A DNA stretch of 64,000 nt from Cytobacillus oceanisediminis (GTDB taxonomy: Bacteria; Bacillota; Bacilli; Bacillales; Cytobacillaceae): the NCBI RefSeq assembly GCF_004366035.1, contig NZ_SOEE01000005.1, forward strand, positions 310,001 through 374,000, read 5' to 3'. A program made the translations under genes and the position numbers. Below are positions 59,241 to 64,000 of the stretch, piece by piece (position 1 is the first letter of the stretch; each line of letters starts with the position of its first letter). The notes under the pieces were generated by a model. That model saw nothing but the letters and a program-made list of their open reading frames with translations, was not told the origin of the DNA and did not search any database.

Positions 59241-59378
59241 ATGGAACAGATGGTCACCCTGATCAGCGAACTCGGCTTCCCGATTGTGGTCACGCTTTTT
59301 CTGCTGAACCGAATCGAAGCCAAGCTTGATGTGGTCGTGTCCTCAATCCAGGGATTGCCGGATCAGCTGAAAGAATAG
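59241..59378 (+). CDS. yvrJ: YvrJ family small membrane protein
   Basis: A 45-residue protein with one hydrophobic helix (LISELGFPIVVTLFLLNRIE) and a short amphipathic tail (AKLDVVVSSIQGLPDQLKE), the YvrJ family pattern. AAAGGAG lies 8 nt before the ATG at 59241; ATG 59238 is possible. In B. subtilis yvrJ transcription depends on the SigO/RsoA sigma system, which fits the sigma gene 0.8 kb upstream. The role is unknown. Confidence 0.85.
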   Translation: MEQMVTLISELGFPIVVTLFLLNRIEAKLDVVVSSIQGLPDQLKE

Positions 59379-59380
59379 AA

Positions 59381-59500
59381 ATGTGAAAAGTTTAGCGTCC
59401 TGCCCACCCCCGACGGGTAGGCGTTCCTCCTAAAAGCTGGCGCTTTTAGTCGTGCAGTGATTAGACGGCCGATGCTTTCCTATTGGAGCTAGACAGGAGT
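59381..59500 (+). repeat. Mosaic intergenic repeat, copy 9
   Basis: GTGAAAAGTTTAGCGTCCTGC, CCACCCCCGACGGGTAGGCG, TCCTCCTAAAAGCTGGCGC and GGAGCTAGACAGGAG. It lacks the GGAACGCAGACTA module. Confidence 0.7.
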
Positions 59501-59518
59501 TTAATACTTATTTTAAAA

Positions 59519-59552
59519 AGGGTGGACTCCATAGTAAGGAGTCCTATTTTTT
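59519..59552. terminator. Bidirectional terminator
   Basis: GGACTCC and GGAGTCC around atagtaa, with T7 on the plus strand and T5 on the minus strand. It overlaps the last codons of the AraC-type gene. Confidence 0.8.
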
Positions 59553-60416
59553 TAAAACCGGAATCCAGATTTCACTGCGGAAAGTGGGCGAAGCCGTATC
59601 TTTGCTTTCATTCCAGAGGATTTCTGGTCCTTCTATTTGCTGATAAGATGATGAAGGGAACCATTCTGAGTAAATCCGTCCCCACACATTCTGAAGCGTC
59701 TCCGGAAACTGGCCCACTGCTTCAAATACCGCCCATGAACAGGCCGGAACCTCAAGAGATGCCATCCCCTCCGGGCATTCCTTTGCAGTGGCAGCTCCGA
59801 TGTAATGGTCCAGCTCACCCTTTTCTTCCATTCTGCCTTCAGAAAAATTGGCTGAAGCACTGATCAGGCCAAACGGCTCTGTATCCGATACACTCTTGAG
59901 CCTAAGAATCATTTTTTCATCTAAACTCTTCCACATGGCTGCTATTTCCGGATTCACTCCGTTAAAAATGATCGGCACCCGCTTCTTTAAGCCCACAATT
60001 CGAAAGGCATCTTTTTCTTCTATACGATAGTTCATTTCATTTCCTCCCTTAATAGATAAATGAAAGGTCATCGGCGGATAAGCCTTAAGAGCGTGGCCAT
60101 TGCTCCTGGCTTCTGAAGGAGTGATGCCATGAAGCTGCTGGAATGCCCTCGTAAACGAATCAGGCGAGCTATACCCATATTTGAACGCTACATCAATGAC
60201 CCTGGCATTCTTATCCTTCAAGTCGAAGGCAGCCAATGTCAGCCGTCTCCTGCGGATATACTCGGAAAGTGATACACCGGCTAGAAAGGAAAACATTCGT
60301 TTAAAATGGTATTCCGAGCAAAATGCAATCTTTGCCAGTTCTTTGAAGTCAATTTCATCCGTTAAATGTTCTTCAACATACCTCATCGCCCGATTTATAT
60401 TTTGCAGCAAATCCAT
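59544..60416 (-). CDS. AraC family regulator with GyrI-like effector domain
   Basis: A 290-residue regulator. The N-terminal AraC double helix-turn-helix (about 8-105) contains [30 protein letters not shown] and [29 protein letters not shown]; the C-terminal 150 residues are a GyrI-like/SOUL-type ligand-binding domain ([31 protein letters not shown]). This reversed order is that of Rob/TipA-like multidrug sensors and B. subtilis YdeE. The target is unknown. ATG 60416 is preceded by AAGGAGG. Confidence 0.9.
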   Translation of the reverse strand: MDLLQNINRAMRYVEEHLTDEIDFKELAKIAFCSEYHFKRMFSFLAGVSLSEYIRRRRLTLAAFDLKDKNARVIDVAFKYGYSSPDSFTRAFQQLHGITPSEARSNGHALKAYPPMTFHLSIKGGNEMNYRIEEKDAFRIVGLKKRVPIIFNGVNPEIAAMWKSLDEKMILRLKSVSDTEPFGLISASANFSEGRMEEKGELDHYIGAATAKECPEGMASLEVPACSWAVFEAVGQFPETLQNVWGRIYSEWFPSSSYQQIEGPEILWNESKDTASPTFRSEIWIPVLKK

Positions 60417-60500
60417 ATTGATGACCTCCTTGTATCTACAGAATAACAGGAGCTGCATGGTGTGCGCCCGACAATCCATGCACAAGAATGCAGGGTTGCG

Positions 60501-60950
60501 TTACTCATTTTTATATTTCTTTTTTAATGTGTCAGAGAAAATTGCACCGCCCAGCATTAAGAATAAAGGACCGAAATTCCAGAAAAATGATCCGCGAAGA
60601 GGGAACTCTAATTCAGTAAAATGATTAAGGCCTAAAATGCTTAGTTTAATGATTAACATAGCGGATCCTATCAGAAATAAACAATCAAAAAATACTTTCA
60701 ATCTTGGATAAGCTAATTGCCTGCTGTCCTTTATCACTTTCTCCGTCAAATCCTCATCACTCCTTAATAATTCATCAATCGTAACCCCAAACAGATCACT
60801 CAGTTTAATAATAATTTCAATGCTGGGATAGTTCTGCCCATTTTCCCATTTAGAAACAGACTGGCGGCTCACAAACAGCTTTTCAGCCAGTTCCTCCTGG
60901 GACCATCCTCTCTCTTTCCTCTCCTTTTTAAGCTTCTCGGCAAAAATCAT
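60501..60950 (-). CDS. XRE-type HTH protein with C-terminal membrane segment
   Basis: A 149-residue protein with an N-terminal Cro/C1 helix-turn-helix (ERGWSQEELAEKLFVSRQSVSKWENGQNYPS, residues about 13-45) and two hydrophobic helices (about 87-107 and 122-140), so the DNA-binding domain is probably tethered to the membrane. The ligand and targets are unknown. ATG 60950 follows AAAGGTGA. It lies 84 bp upstream of the AraC gene on the same strand. Confidence 0.85.
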   Translation of the reverse strand: MIFAEKLKKERKERGWSQEELAEKLFVSRQSVSKWENGQNYPSIEIIIKLSDLFGVTIDELLRSDEDLTEKVIKDSRQLAYPRLKVFFDCLFLIGSAMLIIKLSILGLNHFTELEFPLRGSFFWNFGPLFLMLGGAIFSDTLKKKYKNE

Positions 60951-61078
60951 ATTTACAATCACCTTTCTGCAAATCGATACTCCCATTATGGTGAATTTTT
61001 TGGCCAAAAGTAAAGATAGGAATGGTTGCAGGGGGCCGCACGCAAAGGTTGCTAAGGTTTTACACGTGCTTTTACAGC

Positions 61079-61111
61079 AAAAAACCCCAACCACCAAGGT
61101 TAGGGTTAAAG
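61079..61111 (-). terminator. Terminator after efeU
   Basis: On the minus strand AACCCTAACC and GGTTGGGGTT pair around ttggt, followed by T6. Confidence 0.85.
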
Positions 61112-61123
61112 TAAGACCGAATG

Positions 61124-62872
61124 TTAAGCTTTTGACAGGCTGCCTCTCATATCGGGCTTATTGCTCTGCTTTTTTAGAATGACACTCGTAAAGACAAAAA
61201 TGGAAACGAGCACAAGCTGTGGTATGGCAGATTCCCAGGTTGGATAAAAGCCCATCCAGTTAATGATCGGCAAGCTGCTGATCTGGGTGGTTCCCAGCTT
61301 ATTGGTGATTTGCAGGGCATGTATGCTTACCCCCAGGATCTTAAAGGCCAGGAAGTAAATCAGAGCCGTCGCAATCTTAAAGTAAATACCAAACGCGATC
61401 TTTTTACTGTAGCGGATAAATAAGAAGGCAAATAAGCTTAATATCACAACAGCGACGCCTATGCCCGTTAGCAGGTTTCCTTTGCTGATTGAAGGGGCCA
61501 TTCCGCCATAAAAGATGATCGTCTCCGCTCCTTCCCTAAAAATAGACAGGAAGCTGACGAGAGACATGGAAATAATGCTCCCTTTTGATAGAGCAGAGCC
61601 AAGCTGCTTTTCAATATATTGGTTCCATGCTTTCATATTAGATTTTTGGTGCAGCCAAACGCCGACACCCATCATCATAATCACGGCAATGATGCCTGTT
61701 ACGCCTTCGATTACTTCCCGGTTTGCTCCCGCTGTGGCAGCCGAAAACACCTGGCTAATGAAAACGGCCGCAGCGATGCTCATGATGAATCCTCCTGCCG
61801 CTCCAGCCCAGATCCACTTTTGCTGGTCCCGGGCGTTCGCTTTGTTTAAGAAGGCGATGAGCGCCGATACGATCAGCAATGCCTCCATGCCTTCGCGAAG
61901 CATGATTAAGGCAGCATCCCAGAATGTATAATTTTGTTTCTCCTGCAGCAGTTCGATTGCCTGTTTATGCTGCAGAATTTTCTTTTGAATGGCATCCAAA
62001 TCAGCAGAGGAAGAAGACAACTTTCCAGCTATGACAGGAATTTCACTTTCAAGCTTTGTATATAGGGACCCGTTCCTTGTCCGCACATCTCCTTCTACAG
62101 ATGGCCAGACTGTCAGAAACTGCTGCAATCCTTCAACAGCTTCGTCTTTTCTTCCGCTTTCAACTGCCTGTGAAACTTCTTCTAAAATGTCAGCTAAAGT
62201 CTGCAGGGTAAAATTGTTTTCTTCTGTTTTAATTTCTTTTCCAGATACAAATTCGCGGAAAGCAGAGGATAAGGAATCACTGATGCCCCTCATTTGGGCA
62301 AAATCCTTTTCATCCTGTGTTAAGGAGATCCGCAAAAAGCCCATTTGTGTTTCGATTTTTCCGTAATGAGGAATGCTTTGGTCACGGACCATTTTTTCCT
62401 TTCGATTCCACATCGCTAAAAGATTCCTATATTGATTGCTGACTTCTTCTGCATTTTCTTCTGTTATGGCTGCAGATAAGTCCTCCAGAATGGGGTTAAA
62501 GGCATTTTTCACTTCTTCCCTTTGTTTCTCTTTGTCTACAGGGTTTTGTTCCTTTTCAAAACCAACCAGAGCATGGGATACGTTCGTTAATGCCTGAAGC
62601 GTCTCCTCCTTCTGATGATCTTCGAGAACACTCGTTAACTTTGAAATCGCCTGGCCGACCTTTTTTGCTTCATTGCTGTCCGTTTTCTCCACTTGCTGCC
62701 AGGACTGATCCAGCTCTGCAGCAAGCTTTTCAGCTGTTTCCCAGTCATCAGCCTTTACTTTCATAATGGCATCTCCGACTAAAATAAACAGGTCGCTGTA
62801 ATCCTCTTCGGCGTCAGCGATTGGCGGAAAAAAAATATATAAGCATAATACCAGTAAAACCAGTTTTTTCAT
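61124..62872 (-). CDS. efeU: High-affinity iron permease EfeU (FTR1 family)
   Basis: Iron permease of the EfeUOB system, 582 residues. Signal peptide (about 1-20), an extracytoplasmic helical region of about 310 residues with two repeat-like halves, then seven membrane helices. The two iron-permeation motifs REGME (MLREGMEALLIVSALI) and REGAE (FREGAETIIFYGG) are present. B. subtilis EfeU has about 480 residues, so the N-terminal region is extended. It lies 12 bp after efeB, in one operon. ATG after AGGGAGATG. Confidence 0.93.
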   Translation of the reverse strand: MKKLVLLVLCLYIFFPPIADAEEDYSDLFILVGDAIMKVKADDWETAEKLAAELDQSWQQVEKTDSNEAKKVGQAISKLTSVLEDHQKEETLQALTNVSHALVGFEKEQNPVDKEKQREEVKNAFNPILEDLSAAITEENAEEVSNQYRNLLAMWNRKEKMVRDQSIPHYGKIETQMGFLRISLTQDEKDFAQMRGISDSLSSAFREFVSGKEIKTEENNFTLQTLADILEEVSQAVESGRKDEAVEGLQQFLTVWPSVEGDVRTRNGSLYTKLESEIPVIAGKLSSSSADLDAIQKKILQHKQAIELLQEKQNYTFWDAALIMLREGMEALLIVSALIAFLNKANARDQQKWIWAGAAGGFIMSIAAAVFISQVFSAATAGANREVIEGVTGIIAVIMMMGVGVWLHQKSNMKAWNQYIEKQLGSALSKGSIISMSLVSFLSIFREGAETIIFYGGMAPSISKGNLLTGIGVAVVILSLFAFLFIRYSKKIAFGIYFKIATALIYFLAFKILGVSIHALQITNKLGTTQISSLPIINWMGFYPTWESAIPQLVLVSIFVFTSVILKKQSNKPDMRGSLSKA

Positions 62873-62884
62873 TTCAGCATCTCC

Positions 62885-64000
62885 CTAATCAAACAGCTCG
62901 GCGCCAAGATAGCTTCCTTTTTTCACACCAGGAAAGCAAGCAAATAGCGCGCTGCCGCGATGGGTTATATATTCATTTAACTTATCCATACGTCCAAAAC
63001 TATTCTGGATGTTGATGAATTGCTGCGGGTTCTTCTGGAACGAGATAAACAGCAATCCGGCATCAAAAGAGCCAGTGTCAGAGTTAATTCCATCCGAGTA
63101 GGAAAAAGAGCGCCTCAGCATGCGGTCTTTCACCTGTCTTGCCAAGAATACATGCGAATTTTCAGGAACCACTGACTTTCCATTTTCTTTCCGCTCGATT
63201 TCCATTTCTGAAAACTCATCGCTCTTCCCAATAGGCGCCCCTGTGTCGCGATGCCGGCCAAAGGTCGCTTCCTGTTCACGCAAAGCGGTCCGATCCCAGG
63301 TTTCAAGATGCATTTGAATCCGTCTGAATGCCAAATAAGATCCTCCGGTCATCCAGCTTTTTGATTCACCCGGCTGCACCCATACGACATCATCCATTTC
63401 TTTCGGGTCATCCACATTTGGGTTGCCTGTGCCGTCTTTAAAGGCAAACAGGTTTCGGGGCGTCATTTTTTCTTTGTCTTTCATTCCATAAGAATTGAAG
63501 CCGGTCTGTGACCATCTCATCGTTACAAGTCCTCTCGCCGCACGGATTAAATTCCGCACCGCATGGAAAGCAACCTGCGGGTCGTCGGCACATGCCTGAA
63601 TGCAGATATCTCCGCCGACATACCGCGGATCGAGCTGATCCTTTGGGAAATGAGGCAAATCATTTAGTTCCTCCGGCTTCATATGTTCCAGTCCAAGCTC
63701 CTTTTTCTCAAATAAACTCGGACCCACGCCAAAGGTTAAGGTCAAATGTGAGGCATCAAGCCCGACAGCCTCTCCTGTATCCGGAGCGGGCAGCAGCTTG
63801 TTCGCTGAATCGGGTTCAACTATCTGCCCATTCATGAGCTTTACACTATAACGGGTCCAAAGCTGGAACATTTCTTTTAATTCAGCTTTCGATTTGGCTG
63901 TACAATTCAGGGACACAAAGTAAGCATGTTCAGGATTTTTCGTCAGGATGCCTGATTGATGCTTGCCGTAGAAATTCACTTTGTTCCTGGATTCCTGGTT
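62885..64000 (-). CDS. efeB: DyP-type peroxidase EfeB (5' end outside the window)
   Basis: Haem peroxidase partner of EfeU that oxidises Fe(II) for uptake. 371 codons are inside the window and the frame is open to the edge; the N-terminal export signal (Tat in B. subtilis) would lie beyond it. The proximal-haem region ATFGRHRDTGAPIG is present. The distal GXXDG motif reads AFKDG, with Ala for the first Gly, while Asp is kept. Upstream of efeU here, whereas B. subtilis has efeU-efeO-efeB; efeO is not visible. Confidence 0.92.
   Translation of the reverse strand, partial: NQESRNKVNFYGKHQSGILTKNPEHAYFVSLNCTAKSKAELKEMFQLWTRYSVKLMNGQIVEPDSANKLLPAPDTGEAVGLDASHLTLTFGVGPSLFEKKELGLEHMKPEELNDLPHFPKDQLDPRYVGGDICIQACADDPQVAFHAVRNLIRAARGLVTMRWSQTGFNSYGMKDKEKMTPRNLFAFKDGTGNPNVDDPKEMDDVVWVQPGESKSWMTGGSYLAFRRIQMHLETWDRTALREQEATFGRHRDTGAPIGKSDEFSEMEIERKENGKSVVPENSHVFLARQVKDRMLRRSFSYSDGINSDTGSFDAGLLFISFQKNPQQFINIQNSFGRMDKLNEYITHRGSALFACFPGVKKGSYLGAELFD

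Overview
The window looks like the chromosome of an endospore-forming Bacillaceae species, probably near Cytobacillus/Mesobacillus/Bacillus. The evidence is AGGAGG-type ribosome binding sites, frequent TTG and GTG starts, spore genes (gerQ, a gamma-type SASP), bacillithiol biosynthesis (yojF-bshB2), and gene order resembling the B. subtilis ywf-ywd region (lipL, pta, hemQ, gerQ, ywdK, ywdI, ung, pdxK). No rRNA, tRNA, transposase, phage gene or CRISPR array was recognised.

Layout. 0-11 kb is core: lipL start, pta with a CcpA box, hemQ, gerQ, ywdK-ywdI, ung beside a perfect parS site, a stress protein, the mobA-moaE-moaD-moeB molybdopterin cluster, pdxK and yojF-bshB2. 11-15 kb carries a large secreted GH13 amylase/pullulanase with two operator-like sites. 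15-19 kb has a SRPBCC gene with an operator-like palindrome, a Crp/Fnr regulator and a TetR-controlled ABC exporter. 19-33 kb is metabolic and transport accessory: sugar-dehydrogenase lipoprotein, HAD phosphatase, AlkD-like protein, AtoE carrier, a three-gene ABC exporter, a YjiH protein, a double P-loop ATPase and an alpha-glucosidase under a palindromic operator. 33-38 kb holds an actin-like ParM homologue, a ParR-like partner and a phased hexamer array, divergent from a diguanylate cyclase. 38-48 kb has a peptide transporter, oxidoreductases, an OCD/MFS pair, a drug-type MFS protein and a methyltransferase. A thioredoxin-like gene near 47.7 kb has an in-frame UGA exactly at its first redox cysteine. 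48-55 kb has a 1251-residue subtilisin-like protease, a chemoreceptor and small proteins. 55-61 kb has DUF421-DUF3231, then a winged-helix protein plus a small sigma factor and a DUF1659-DUF2922-YvrJ operon; the two transcription units share a duplicated promoter-like sequence. The window ends in efeB-efeU iron uptake.

The strongest unusual signals are: (1) a candidate selenoprotein with a bacterial SECIS-like hairpin; (2) an apparently chromosomal actin-type partition locus with its own centromere-like array, about 31 kb from a ParB parS site; (3) a sigma factor flanked by two copies of a probable cognate promoter; (4) several intergenic islands of repeats with a strict 20-21 bp period. A separate family of longer mosaic repeats, starting near AAAAGCGGAAGCGCCTTGC and often ending near GGAGCTAGACA, sits at gene ends throughout.
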